NCBI GenBank assembly: GCA_016719615.1
Contig: JADJYQ010000005.1
Location: 707,766 to 771,765 of the forward strand
Origin: Saprospiraceae bacterium
Lineage (GTDB): Bacteria; Bacteroidota; Bacteroidia; Chitinophagales; Saprospiraceae
Length of the DNA stretch: 64,000 bases
Direction of reading: 5' to 3'
Shown here: positions 29,241 to 38,115 of the stretch, piece by piece
How the letters are laid out: every line of letters begins with the position of its first letter
How positions within the stretch are numbered: position 1 is the stretch's first letter
Notes under the pieces: model-generated
What the model saw: only the letters and a program-made list of their open reading frames with translations
Database searches by the model: none
Told to the model about the DNA's origin: nothing
Translations under genes and position numbers: made by a program

Positions 29241-31385
29241 TTAAGCTAAAGCTTCAGGATAGAATTTTTGCAGCAACAATTTTAATACTTTTTCTGCTGC
29301 ATCCGGAACGGGTGTCCCGGGACCAAATACGGCTGCAACTCCGGAATTCAACAAAAAAGGAAAATCTTTTTCAGGGATTACTCCACCCACAATCACTAAT
29401 ATGTCTGATGCATTTTTTGATCGGAGGATTTCCATTAATTCAGGAACCAGTGTTTTGTGTCCGGCAGCCAGTGAAGAAATGCCAATAATATGAACATCGT
29501 TATCGAGAGCCTGTTTCACAGCTTCCGCGGGAGTTTGGAACAGGGGTCCGATATCCACATCAAATCCCAAATCTGCAAATCCGGTTGCAATAATTCTTGC
29601 ACCCCTGTCATGACCATCTTGTCCGAGTTTGGTTACAAAAATGCGAGGTCTTCTGCCGTCGAGATTTGAAAACAAATTGGCAAGTGCGCGTACCTTTTGG
29701 ATACTGTCTGTATTTGTAAAATTTTTCACATACACTCCTGTTATCATTTTCGAATCCGCAGTGTAACGGTCAAAAACTTTTTCTAAAGTTAAACTGATTT
29801 CTCCTAAAGTAGCTCGTGCTTTTGCGGCTTCAACTGCTAATTCAAGAATATTATATTCTTTATTTCGGGCTGCATTTTCCAATTGCAACAAAGTCTCCTG
29901 TACTTTGATATCGTCTCTCGACTTTTTAAGTTCATGGAGTCGTTTGATTTGCTCAACTCTTACACTTTCTGTATCAATTTCCAGAATTTCAAAATCTATC
30001 GTTGAATCTGATCTAAAAATATTGACCCCGATAATTTGTTCTTTACCAGAATCAATTCCGGCTTGCTTTTTAGCTGCGGAAGTTTCGATTTTCATTTTAG
30101 GTAATCCTTTCAGGATGGCTTGTGTCATTCCGCCTTCTGCCTCTATTTCATCTATGAGTTCTTTTGCTTTTTGATAAAGCTCCTGAGTAAGATATTCCAA
30201 ATAAGAAGATCCGCCAAATGGATCAACTACTTTACATAATCCACTTTCTTTTTGTAAATACAATTGAGTGTCTCTGGCGATTTTAGCAGAAAAATCAGTT
30301 GGAAGTGCGATGGCTTCGTCAAGTGCATTGGTATGCAAAGATTGAGTACCTCCCAAAATTGCAGCCAATGCTTCAATAGTAGTCCTGGTGATATTATTAT
30401 TAGGATCCTGTGCCGTCAGACTCCATCCTGATGTCTGACAATGGGTTCTTAAGGCCAATGATTTTAAATTCTTAGGTTCAAATTTTGAAATCATTTCAGA
30501 CCACAATAAACGCGCCGCTCTCAATTTTGCAATCTCAACAAATAGATTCATACCAATGCCCCAAAAGAAAGAAATCCTGGGCGCAAATTCGTCAATCTTT
30601 AAACCGGCGGCTAAACCTGTTCTTACATATTCTAATCCGTCAGCAAGGGTATAAGCCAATTCAATATCTGCACTGGCACCTGCTTCCTGCATATGATAGC
30701 CACTAACGCTAATACAATTGAATTTTGGCATTCGATGAGCACAATAACTGAAAATATCACCCACAATCCGCATAGAAGCTTCAGGTGGGTATATGTAAGT
30801 ATTGCGGACCATGAATTCCTTTAATATATCGTTTTGGATGGTTCCGGAAAGCTGACTTATGTCGACGCCTTGCTCTTCGGCTGTTGCAATATAAAATGCC
30901 ATGATGGGAATAACTGCGCCATTCATAGTCATAGATACTGATATTTGTCCCAGGGGTATTCCCTCGAATAAACTTTTCATATCTTCAATGCTGTCAATAG
31001 CAACCCCGGCTTTGCCAACATCTCCTGTGACTCTGGGATGATCTGAATCATAACCTCTGTGTGTTGCCAGATCAAATGCAACGGACAATCCTTTTTGACC
31101 GGCTTCCAGGTTTTTTTTATAGAAGGCATTACTTTCTTTAGCGTTTGAAAAACCGGCGTATTGTCTGATCGTCCACGGTTGGTTCACATACATACTCGCA
31201 TAGGGCCCTCTTAAAAAGGGAACTAATCCAGAAACATAATATTTGAGATCTGGGTTTACATCTTCTTTTAAAACATGGGATTTTACCGGAATCAATTCTG
31301 AGCTTACATACAGTTCTGTCGGAGCATCGCCTTCTCCAAAGTCAGTTATGAGTATATGATTTTTTATTTTTTTTAAATCCAGCAT
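29241..31385 (-). CDS. mutB: Methylmalonyl-CoA mutase, large (catalytic, cobalamin-binding) subunit
   Basis: Interconverts methylmalonyl-CoA and succinyl-CoA using adenosylcobalamin. The 714 residues are the usual length. Visible are the CoA-binding barrel with QPWTIRQYAGFS, THRGYDSDHPRVTGDVG and SVSMTMNGAV, then RTHCQTSGWSLTAQDPNNN. A C-terminal B12 domain carries the DxHxxG signature as GQDGHDRG (about residue 588), with GISSLAAGH and VVGGVIP after it. It is the last gene of the operon, 9 bp after accC. With the carboxylase subunits it completes propionyl-CoA to succinyl-CoA. An epimerase gene is not present in the window. Confidence 0.97.
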   Translation of the reverse strand: MLDLKKIKNHILITDFGEGDAPTELYVSSELIPVKSHVLKEDVNPDLKYYVSGLVPFLRGPYASMYVNQPWTIRQYAGFSNAKESNAFYKKNLEAGQKGLSVAFDLATHRGYDSDHPRVTGDVGKAGVAIDSIEDMKSLFEGIPLGQISVSMTMNGAVIPIMAFYIATAEEQGVDISQLSGTIQNDILKEFMVRNTYIYPPEASMRIVGDIFSYCAHRMPKFNCISVSGYHMQEAGASADIELAYTLADGLEYVRTGLAAGLKIDEFAPRISFFWGIGMNLFVEIAKLRAARLLWSEMISKFEPKNLKSLALRTHCQTSGWSLTAQDPNNNITRTTIEALAAILGGTQSLHTNALDEAIALPTDFSAKIARDTQLYLQKESGLCKVVDPFGGSSYLEYLTQELYQKAKELIDEIEAEGGMTQAILKGLPKMKIETSAAKKQAGIDSGKEQIIGVNIFRSDSTIDFEILEIDTESVRVEQIKRLHELKKSRDDIKVQETLLQLENAARNKEYNILELAVEAAKARATLGEISLTLEKVFDRYTADSKMITGVYVKNFTNTDSIQKVRALANLFSNLDGRRPRIFVTKLGQDGHDRGARIIATGFADLGFDVDIGPLFQTPAEAVKQALDNDVHIIGISSLAAGHKTLVPELMEILRSKNASDILVIVGGVIPEKDFPFLLNSGVAAVFGPGTPVPDAAEKVLKLLLQKFYPEALA

Positions 31386-31394
31386 GTAAGTCGC

Positions 31395-32876
31395 TTATAA
31401 TTCTTTGCGTTGTGTATACCAGTTTTTTGATTGGCTTAATGGCGTCTTAATTTTATTCAATTCAGCTAAATAAATTTTCAAACCCATCAATGCAAAAGCT
31501 TCGTTGTGCGTTTCTTCATTTAGAGAGTTTAAAAAGTCATCCATATAAATTGATACAAAACTTGTGTCAAAATTTCCAGAAACGAAATCCGGATGATTTA
31601 GGACATATGAACCGTAATCGAGAGTTGTCTCAATTCCTTCAATATAATATTCAAGAATCGCAGCTTTGAGTTTGTGAATAGCATCTTTCCTATCCTTCCC
31701 ATGTACGATGAGTTTTGCGATGAGGGGATCATATTGTATGGGAATTTCCATTCCTTCAGCATAGCCATTGTCTACACGTATTCCATAAGCTTCAGGAATT
31801 TTATAAACTTCGAGTTTGCCTGTGCTGGGCAGAAAAGAATTTGATGGATCTTCGGCACAGATTCTAAGTTCTATGCTATGTCCGTTGATTTTAAGATCAC
31901 TTTGTTTAAATGGAATGGCTTTTCCTTCGGCAATTTCAATTTGTAGTTGCACCAAATCGAGGCCTGTGATATATTCTGTTACGGGATGTTCAACTTGTAA
32001 ACGCGTGTTCATTTCGAGAAAATAATAATGAAGATTTTCATCAACGAGAAATTCTATAGTTCCTGCACCTACATAACCACAGGCTAATGCTAATTTCAGA
32101 GCATCGCTGCCCATTCTTTCCCGAACCAAATTATCAAGACAACAGGAAGGAGCTTCTTCGATGATTTTTTGATGTCTTCTTTGGATACTGCATTCGCGTT
32201 CAAAAAGGTAAACGCCATTGCCATATTTATCGGTGAGGATTTGAATTTCGATATGCCTTGGACTGAGGATTTGTTTTTCAATAAAGACAGCACCATCACC
32301 AAAGGATGTAAGTGCTTCATTGGAAGCAGATTTTAATTGTGTTTCCAATTCTGATTCATTCGACACCAATCGCATGCCTTTTCCACCACCGCCTGCTGAG
32401 GCCTTAATTAAAAGAGGATAACCGGTTTTGTTGGCGATCGTTTTTGCCAAGTCAAGATCATTTATGGGTTCGTCAGTGCCCGGAACCAATGGGACATTTA
32501 GTTTTCTAGCAAGTTGTTTGGCCTTTATTTTAGAACCCATTTGAAGCATAGATTGAGAAGTTGGGCCAACAAAACAAATTCCTTCTACTTCCAGTTTTTT
32601 AGCAAACTCCGGATTCTCACTTAAGAAACCATAACCTGGATGTATGGCATCAGCACCACTTTTATGAGCCACTTCTACGATTCTGTCCATTTTCAAATAT
32701 GAATCTCTGGAAGCAGATTCCCCGATGTAGTATGCTTCGTCGGCCAACTGCGTATGCAATGCATTTATATCAGCCGCACTATAAACAGCTACTGTTTTGA
32801 TACCCATTTTTTTTGCAGTGCGAATAATGCGTACGGCAATTTCACCTCTGTTTGCAATCAGTAATTTGCGAATCAT
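31395..32876 (-). CDS. accC: Acyl-CoA (propionyl-CoA) carboxylase, biotin carboxylase subunit
   Basis: ATP-dependent carboxylation of biotin. 493 residues from MIRKLLIANRGEIAVRII. Visible motifs: the Gly-rich ATP-grasp loop KASAGGGGKGMR, the phosphate/bicarbonate region ERECSIQRRHQK, and the catalytic block FLEMNTRLQVEHPVTE, followed by GHSIELRICAEDP. The ATG at 32876 overlaps the upstream stop (ATGA), which indicates translational coupling and decides the start over an upstream in-frame Met at 32906. It lacks the C-terminal biotin domain of long PccA proteins; that role is filled by the separate carrier at 33887. Called PccA-type by context. Confidence 0.93.
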   Translation of the reverse strand: MIRKLLIANRGEIAVRIIRTAKKMGIKTVAVYSAADINALHTQLADEAYYIGESASRDSYLKMDRIVEVAHKSGADAIHPGYGFLSENPEFAKKLEVEGICFVGPTSQSMLQMGSKIKAKQLARKLNVPLVPGTDEPINDLDLAKTIANKTGYPLLIKASAGGGGKGMRLVSNESELETQLKSASNEALTSFGDGAVFIEKQILSPRHIEIQILTDKYGNGVYLFERECSIQRRHQKIIEEAPSCCLDNLVRERMGSDALKLALACGYVGAGTIEFLVDENLHYYFLEMNTRLQVEHPVTEYITGLDLVQLQIEIAEGKAIPFKQSDLKINGHSIELRICAEDPSNSFLPSTGKLEVYKIPEAYGIRVDNGYAEGMEIPIQYDPLIAKLIVHGKDRKDAIHKLKAAILEYYIEGIETTLDYGSYVLNHPDFVSGNFDTSFVSIYMDDFLNSLNEETHNEAFALMGLKIYLAELNKIKTPLSQSKNWYTQRKEL

Positions 32877-33445
32877 TCTTTTATTTTTTTCTGGAGTGAA
32901 CTCCATAATTCATGGGCATATTTTAATGTCATACTATCAATGAAGTATGAACCTGCTAATGGATCTTTCAATCCATTTAATTTTGCTTCCTGTTTGAGTA
33001 TTTGCTGAAGATGAAAGCAGGCAGTTTTCCATTTTAGTGCATTGGGCTCCAATGGAATATTTGGAAGCTCACATACCAGATAATCCATTCCTGATAATAC
33101 AGCAGAACATGACAAAGTACTTAGTTGGATCAAATTGTTGTGTTGATCAGTACTTAAATATTCCATTGGTATTCTTGCTTCAATTTTAAAATCAATTTTT
33201 AAATCAAAAAGCAATTTGATGTTTTGAAAAACAATTCGCAAAGCACGCAAGGAATAAATGTTCTTTAAAAAATCGCGATTAAGGTAGACTTTAAAAAGTA
33301 GATTTTTTAATTGGGAATTATTTTCAGAAATATTATTTAAAGCAATTAACAGGCAATCCGATATTGACTTAACTGATAAATTATGAATTGAAAATTGTAA
33401 AGTATCAAATCCATTCGATGTAATACTATTTCGGGTATTACACAA
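32873..33445 (-). pseudogene. mutA: Methylmalonyl-CoA mutase small subunit, C-terminal part (after frameshift)
   Basis: This part holds the second half of a MutA-like barrel: HNLSVKSISDCLLIALNN, then SLRALRIVFQNI, and the end LNGLKDPLAGSYFIDSMT, which corresponds to the VADPAGGSYYIE-type motif of the family. No C-terminal cobalamin-fold domain follows. There is no convincing start in this frame (only a TTG at 33445), so it is best read as the continuation of 33346-33897 after a one-base frameshift between about 33493 and 33346. Its stop overlaps the accC start by 4 bp, so the operon order is kept. Pseudogene or a sequence indel are both possible. Confidence 0.7.
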
Positions 33446-33897
33446 TAGGCGATGTTTGCTGTTTGAATTTTTAGAATAAAATCGAAGGTTTTTTTATAAT
33501 TCTCATAATAATCAGGAAATAACCAGGTAATTTGGATGAAATCTAAATGAATATTGTCGAATATTTTTTCAAGTTGAAGAGTATTGTAATTGTGAAGAAT
33601 AGTAATAGGGATGTATTCTATACCATTTGACAATGCATTTTGTAATTCTATTGCAGATTGATTCAGATCATCCAAAAATATTAATGTTCCACATTTCCAA
33701 TTTGAAGGAACAATTGAGTTGATATTCAAGTTCGTATCCGGTGAAAGATCTGTGAAAAATGGAAATGGATCAGAAATGATAGCTTCTTCAAGCTGAAAAG
33801 TATAATCGCTTTTATTCGTGCGGGGGTTATCCTTTAGAACTTGGTCAATCCAGCTTTGTTTAGATTGGTAGGGCCAAGAATGAAAATTAGATGCCAT
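33346..33897 (-). pseudogene. mutA: Methylmalonyl-CoA mutase small subunit, N-terminal part (before frameshift)
   Basis: Starts at MASNFHSWPYQ, then WIDQVLKD, then YTFQLEEAIISDPFPFF, an N-terminal layout seen in mutase small subunits. The ATG at 33897 overlaps the end of the biotin carrier gene by 11 bp. After about NIAYC the frame runs into non-family residues and stops at 33346, while the family sequence continues in the -1 frame. Even when joined, the subunit would be about 341 residues, shorter than typical small subunits (roughly 450-620) because the B12-fold domain is absent. In known enzymes the small subunit is non-catalytic but supports the heterodimer. Confidence 0.65.
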
Positions 33898-34393
33898 TTT
33901 CCGGTAATTCAAATAAGATCAGTGTTTGATTTTTTTCAACCTTTTCGGAAACTTTAATTTTAATTTCCTTGACTATTCCGGAATGCTGTGATCTCAGAAT
34001 ATTTTCCATTTTCATAGCTTCTAATGTAATCAGGTGATCTCCTTTGTTTATGGATTGACCGGGATGCACTCGAATATCCAGCACTAGCCCGGGCATTGGA
34101 GCAAGAAGTGCATCATCATATAAGGATTTGCTTTTATTAAAACCCAATTGGTGTATGAGGCGAGATAATGGTTCTTCTATTTGAATGACTTTCTTTTTTC
34201 TTCCTACTTGTAGACAAACAATCCCCTTATCTATCTGTAAGGATACTAATTTCGCGTTATAATGTGAATGGGCAACGCGCAATTGAAAATGTTGATGATC
34301 AAGTTGATGAATTTGGCTCTGATCCATTTGATCGGATGGGAAAACAAAGGATTCTTTGTCAACATTAACCTTAAAACTTAAATCTTCTTTCAT
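33887..34393 (-). CDS. Biotin carboxyl carrier protein (acyl-CoA carboxylase)
   Basis: 168 residues. The C-terminal half is a biotinyl domain with the biotinylation motif EAMKMEN (biotin Lys at residue 128), preceded by LLAPMPGLVLDIRVHPGQ and followed by LPENGI at the end. The N-terminal half (about 1-85) is poorly conserved and probably contacts the carboxylase core. It is the first gene of the operon: carrier, mutase small subunit, biotin carboxylase, mutase large subunit. It carries CO2 between accC and pccB. A TATCTTTG -7 box lies about 17 bp upstream of the ATG. Confidence 0.93.
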   Translation of the reverse strand: MKEDLSFKVNVDKESFVFPSDQMDQSQIHQLDHQHFQLRVAHSHYNAKLVSLQIDKGIVCLQVGRKKKVIQIEEPLSRLIHQLGFNKSKSLYDDALLAPMPGLVLDIRVHPGQSINKGDHLITLEAMKMENILRSQHSGIVKEIKIKVSEKVEKNQTLILFELPENGI

Positions 34394-34409
34394 GTTTTTA
34401 TTCGGACGA

Positions 34410-34417
34410 CAAAGATA
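34410..34417 (-). promoter_or_regulatory. -7 box TATCTTTG of the propionate operon
   Basis: TAnnTTTG match on the minus strand, 17 bp upstream of the biotin carrier ATG; it predicts a leader of about 12 nt. No B12-riboswitch-like structure is visible upstream. Confidence 0.45.
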
Positions 34418-34505
34418 AGCTACCTAAGAGGAATTAAGCTTTACATGAGACTTTAATCTTAATTCAGGAACTAAATTATATGGGTATTTATTTGAAATTT
34501 AAAGA

Positions 34506-35705
34506 TTATGAATCAGCAAAGTAGCTATCGCAAATTTGTTGGCCTATGGCAAGGCCGGCTGTAGCAGCAGGAGAAGGAGCATTGCAAATATGGATCATGT
34601 TTTTTGTGCGGATATTTACAAAATCTTCAACCAAAGCTCCGTTCCGGTCAACCAACTGGGCTCTGATTCCGGACCCTGCATAAAGTAAATCGGAGGGCAC
34701 AATGCCTTTTGTCATTTCGGAAGCTTTTTTGGCAAAATATTCCTTAGAATAATTTCTTCTGTATTCATTGAGGCCGGTTTTCCAAAACTTGAAGATGAGT
34801 TTCCAAAATCCCGGAAAGTTCAGGATATCTTGAATGTCATTAAAATTATACGAATTCGGAGTATATCCTTCCCGATTGAATGCCAATATAGCATTTGGTC
34901 CCAATGTTTGATCTCCATTCATCAAGCGGGTATAATGAATTCCCAAAAAAGGAAATCTTGAATCCGGAACAGGATAAATTAGTTTTTGTACAATGTCTTT
35001 TTTGGATTCGATAAGTTTATAATAATTGCCTTTAAAGGGGATAATTTTGTAAGGTATTTTAATCCCCGCTAGTTTAGTAATCCGGTCTGTTTGTAAGCCT
35101 GAACAATTGATGAGAAATGAAGTTTCATACTCACTTCCATCATTACAGTGAATCCTGATATCTGAAATATTATTATTGATCTCGGTTACAGTCTTATTAT
35201 ATTGGATATCTAAGAAATTTTGTTGCGAAATAAGTAATAATTTTTCAACAACCGTTTTATAATTGATAATTGCAGCTTGTGGAACATGTATCGCTTTTAA
35301 TGCAGTAACGTTGGGCTCCAATTCTTTGATTTGCTCACTATTTAATATTTGCAAACCTTGTAGGCCATTCTTAACTCCATTCTGATAAATTGATTCCATT
35401 TGCGGGATTTCCCAATCGTGGTTTGCTACGATTAGTTTACCAATATTTTTAAATGGGATGTTATGCTGCAGACAAAAGTCAATCAATAGTTGATAACCTT
35501 GGATGCAATTTCGGGCCTTATATGATCCCGGCTTATAATAAATGCCAGAGTGGATGACTCCGGAGTTATGGCCTGTTTGATGAAACGATGCTGAATTTTC
35601 TTTCTCCAGCAACAGGATTTTTAAATCTGATTTTTTTTTGATTAATTGATAGGCAGTGGATGCACCAAGGATTCCGGCACCGATGATGCATATGTCATAC
35701 TTCAT
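34506..35705 (-). CDS. lhgO: L-2-hydroxyglutarate oxidase (FAD-dependent)
   Basis: Oxidises L-2-hydroxyglutarate to 2-oxoglutarate, removing a side product of central metabolism; electrons pass to the quinone pool in known members. 399 residues. The N-terminal FAD dinucleotide fold is GAGILGASTAYQL (residues 9-21), with the substrate-side motif TGHNSGVIHSGIYYKPGS and the late FAD motif NAPSPAATAGLAIG. It is a typical DAO-family length and lacks a signal peptide. It lies 18 bp downstream of the secreted esterase on the same strand and may be cotranscribed with it, though the two have no obvious shared pathway. Confidence 0.93.
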   Translation of the reverse strand: MKYDICIIGAGILGASTAYQLIKKKSDLKILLLEKENSASFHQTGHNSGVIHSGIYYKPGSYKARNCIQGYQLLIDFCLQHNIPFKNIGKLIVANHDWEIPQMESIYQNGVKNGLQGLQILNSEQIKELEPNVTALKAIHVPQAAIINYKTVVEKLLLISQQNFLDIQYNKTVTEINNNISDIRIHCNDGSEYETSFLINCSGLQTDRITKLAGIKIPYKIIPFKGNYYKLIESKKDIVQKLIYPVPDSRFPFLGIHYTRLMNGDQTLGPNAILAFNREGYTPNSYNFNDIQDILNFPGFWKLIFKFWKTGLNEYRRNYSKEYFAKKASEMTKGIVPSDLLYAGSGIRAQLVDRNGALVEDFVNIRTKNMIHICNAPSPAATAGLAIGQQICDSYFADS

Positions 35706-35723
35706 AAAAAATACAGCTGTAAA

Positions 35724-36953
35724 TTATGATTTGATCCATTTTATAATTTTAGAAAATGAATTTTGCTTTAATGCAATGATATACAACCCGGGAGGGTAAT
35801 TATGAATAGAAATGGAAGCATTTTGATTAAGGATTCCTTTATCAAAATTTTTTCCAGAAATATCCATTATTTGAAAATGTGTTTGTCCGTTTAAATTTTG
35901 CAACTGAATAAAATCATGGGCTGGATTTGGAATGAGAAATACTTCGTCTTTAACGGCATGTTTGTTGGCGGTTATATTTTTGCACAAAAAAGGTTTAGCC
36001 TGCTCAATCATATAATCCAAAACCGCATTTTGATTATGTACGGCATGTTCGGTGCCCGGATAAATCCAGGTTTCATAATGTGTGGCTGGGATTGATAAAT
36101 GATCCAACCTGTCTGTAATAACACAACTGCCATAAACAATAGGGTAGTTTTGTGCGATCAGCGAGATTGGGTAATAGGGTGTATTGGCGAGGCAGGGTAC
36201 AATCGGATCTCCCGTTTGATGATATGAGAAAACTGCAATTCGGTCTGTTGCATCTATTGCATTGGTGTCCAGTAAAGCCCCAAAAATATTAAATACCCCT
36301 TGCACTTGCGCATCATATCCATTCAAGTTCAAACTGCCTTCAATGGGCCCTAAATCAGGTCTTGCTTTGGCTCCGACCGGACCTATGGAGCCTGCCTCTT
36401 TTGGTTTTTCGGATTCTTTATTTAAGAATGCTGCATTCAAAGCAACGATGGAACCGGCACTGGCACCACCAAGCCAAATGCGATCTAAATCAATTGCATA
36501 GTCTGCGTGTTTAGCTTTGAGAAATCGGATAGCACCTTTCATATCAGTAGCACCTCGATAGCCGGCTCTTAAAACTTCGGCTGCATCGAATGAAAAAGGC
36601 GGGTTCAGTCCTAAGCCAGGTCCATCAAAGCCCAGTCTATAGTCAATCGTTGCTGAAAGGATACCCCGTTTGGCCATTTCTTCGCAGATAGTTCCGAAAT
36701 CTTCCCGTTTTCCCTGAAAGAAACCGCCGCCAAACGCCCATATTATTAATGGTTTCGTGATTTCAGAAGAACCAACCGGAATATATAAATCGAGAAAAAG
36801 TGAATCCATGATGCCTCTATAATCGGGCAATACACCATAAAAGATTCCTTTTTCAACAGTAAAACCAAATTGGTCTCTTGAATAATCACATTGTGCAGAA
36901 GACGAGGCTGCAGCCAATACAATGAAAACCCATGTATAAAATTGAATGCGCAT
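35724..36953 (-). CDS. Secreted alpha/beta-hydrolase (carboxylesterase-like) with T9SS sorting domain
   Basis: 409 residues with a signal peptide (cleavage near AAASSSAQC). The hydrolase fold shows the oxyanion motif FGGGFFQGKRED, the nucleophile elbow GGASAGS and a late His context (PGTEHAVHNQ). The last ~75 residues are a T9SS type A domain (FLIPNPAHDFIQLQ, ending PPGLYIIALKQ). An extracellular ester hydrolase is likely; the substrate is unknown. It is a paralogue of the protein at 45664, sharing the RLG and YRG segments, but here the catalytic Ser is kept. A TAATTTTG box is 13 bp upstream of the ATG. Confidence 0.85.
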   Translation of the reverse strand: MRIQFYTWVFIVLAAASSSAQCDYSRDQFGFTVEKGIFYGVLPDYRGIMDSLFLDLYIPVGSSEITKPLIIWAFGGGFFQGKREDFGTICEEMAKRGILSATIDYRLGFDGPGLGLNPPFSFDAAEVLRAGYRGATDMKGAIRFLKAKHADYAIDLDRIWLGGASAGSIVALNAAFLNKESEKPKEAGSIGPVGAKARPDLGPIEGSLNLNGYDAQVQGVFNIFGALLDTNAIDATDRIAVFSYHQTGDPIVPCLANTPYYPISLIAQNYPIVYGSCVITDRLDHLSIPATHYETWIYPGTEHAVHNQNAVLDYMIEQAKPFLCKNITANKHAVKDEVFLIPNPAHDFIQLQNLNGQTHFQIMDISGKNFDKGILNQNASISIHNYPPGLYIIALKQNSFSKIIKWIKS

Positions 36954-36966
36954 TTTAATGTTTTTA

Positions 36967-36974
36967 CAAAATTA
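36967..36974 (-). promoter_or_regulatory. -7 box TAATTTTG upstream of the secreted esterase
   Basis: TAnnTTTG match on the minus strand, within the 32-bp gap between the aldo/keto reductase stop and the esterase ATG. It suggests an internal promoter for the esterase-lhgO pair. Confidence 0.35.
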
Positions 36975-36985
36975 GAAGATAAAGT

Positions 36986-37972
36986 TTAATAAACAGGAGC
37001 TTTTGGTTTGTTCTTCAAAATGGATTCCAATTTTTCAATATTTGCTTCGTTGAAAAAAGAAATCAAATCTAAGGATTTGAGATTTTCTTTCAGTTGGCTC
37101 AATTTTGTTGCACCCAGAATTACGGAACTGACTCGTTGATTCAATAAGCACCATGCGATGGATAATTGAGACAAAGTTATACCACTGTCTAAGATGAAAT
37201 CATTGAGCTGTCGAATGATTTCAAGATTTTCAGAAGTCAGGGTTTTCTCTTTTAACCAGGCGTATTCTGCTAAATGTAATCTGGAATCTTCAGGAATTGA
37301 ATTTTCCGTATATTTTCCAGTAAGTAAGCCTGAAGCCAGAGGAGACCAAATGGTCGTACCAAGTCCAACCGTATTATAAATCTGATTAAATTCGACTTCA
37401 ATCTTTACCCGATTGAGCATATTGTATTGAGCTTGCTCAACAATAGGTGCAATGAGGTGATTTTCCCTTGCTACCATATGTGCTTCCATAATTTCCTGAG
37501 CAGACCATTCGGATGTTCCCCAATATAAAATTTTGCCCTGGAGGATGAGTTGATGCATGGTCCAAACTACTTCTTCCATAGGCGTTTTTTTATCTGGCCT
37601 GTGTGCAAAGAAAAGGTCGATATAGTCAAGTTGTAAGCGGCTAAGTGCTTCATGGCAGGCTTCGAAAAGATGTTTGCGACTCAATCCGGTCATATTCGGA
37701 CGTTTATCACCCCGTCCGAAGTACGCTTTACTGGAAATGAGGTAACTGCTGCGATCCCATTTTAAATTTTTTAAAACCCGACCCATGATAATTTCAGAAT
37801 GACCGTTGGCATACACTTCAGCATTATCGAAAAAATTGATGCCCTGTTCGTAAGCATAAGCCATTAATTCAGTGGCAAGCAGTTCATTTACCTGTCTGTC
37901 AAAGGTGACCCACGAACCAAATGAAAGAGCGCTTATTTGAAGACCTGATTTTCCAAGTTTACGGTATTCCAT
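36986..37972 (-). CDS. Aldo/keto reductase (potassium-channel-beta-subunit type)
   Basis: NADPH-dependent oxidoreductase with a TIM-barrel fold, 328 residues, cytoplasmic. Catalytic tetrad residues are visible: Asp and Tyr in FDNAEVYANG, Lys in ISSKAYFGRGD, His in FFAHRPD. The cofactor-side segments are WSPLASGLLTGKY and VILGATKLSQLKEN, with the family ending NKPK. The AKR6/voltage-gated-channel beta-like type is suggested by the RGDK and WSPLASG segments. The substrate cannot be inferred. Same strand as the esterase and lhgO downstream. Confidence 0.9.
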   Translation of the reverse strand: MEYRKLGKSGLQISALSFGSWVTFDRQVNELLATELMAYAYEQGINFFDNAEVYANGHSEIIMGRVLKNLKWDRSSYLISSKAYFGRGDKRPNMTGLSRKHLFEACHEALSRLQLDYIDLFFAHRPDKKTPMEEVVWTMHQLILQGKILYWGTSEWSAQEIMEAHMVARENHLIAPIVEQAQYNMLNRVKIEVEFNQIYNTVGLGTTIWSPLASGLLTGKYTENSIPEDSRLHLAEYAWLKEKTLTSENLEIIRQLNDFILDSGITLSQLSIAWCLLNQRVSSVILGATKLSQLKENLKSLDLISFFNEANIEKLESILKNKPKAPVY

Positions 37973-38115
37973 GGTTTAGAAATCTGTGTTTGATTCTGCA
38001 AATTAAGTCTTCCCAATGATATCAAATCCAAGAGCTTTCATTTTTTTAGGCGGTTTGTGTATTTGCCGAAATGGATGGTACTTATGAATCGTACTGTTTG
38101 TACTTTTAGGGCTTT

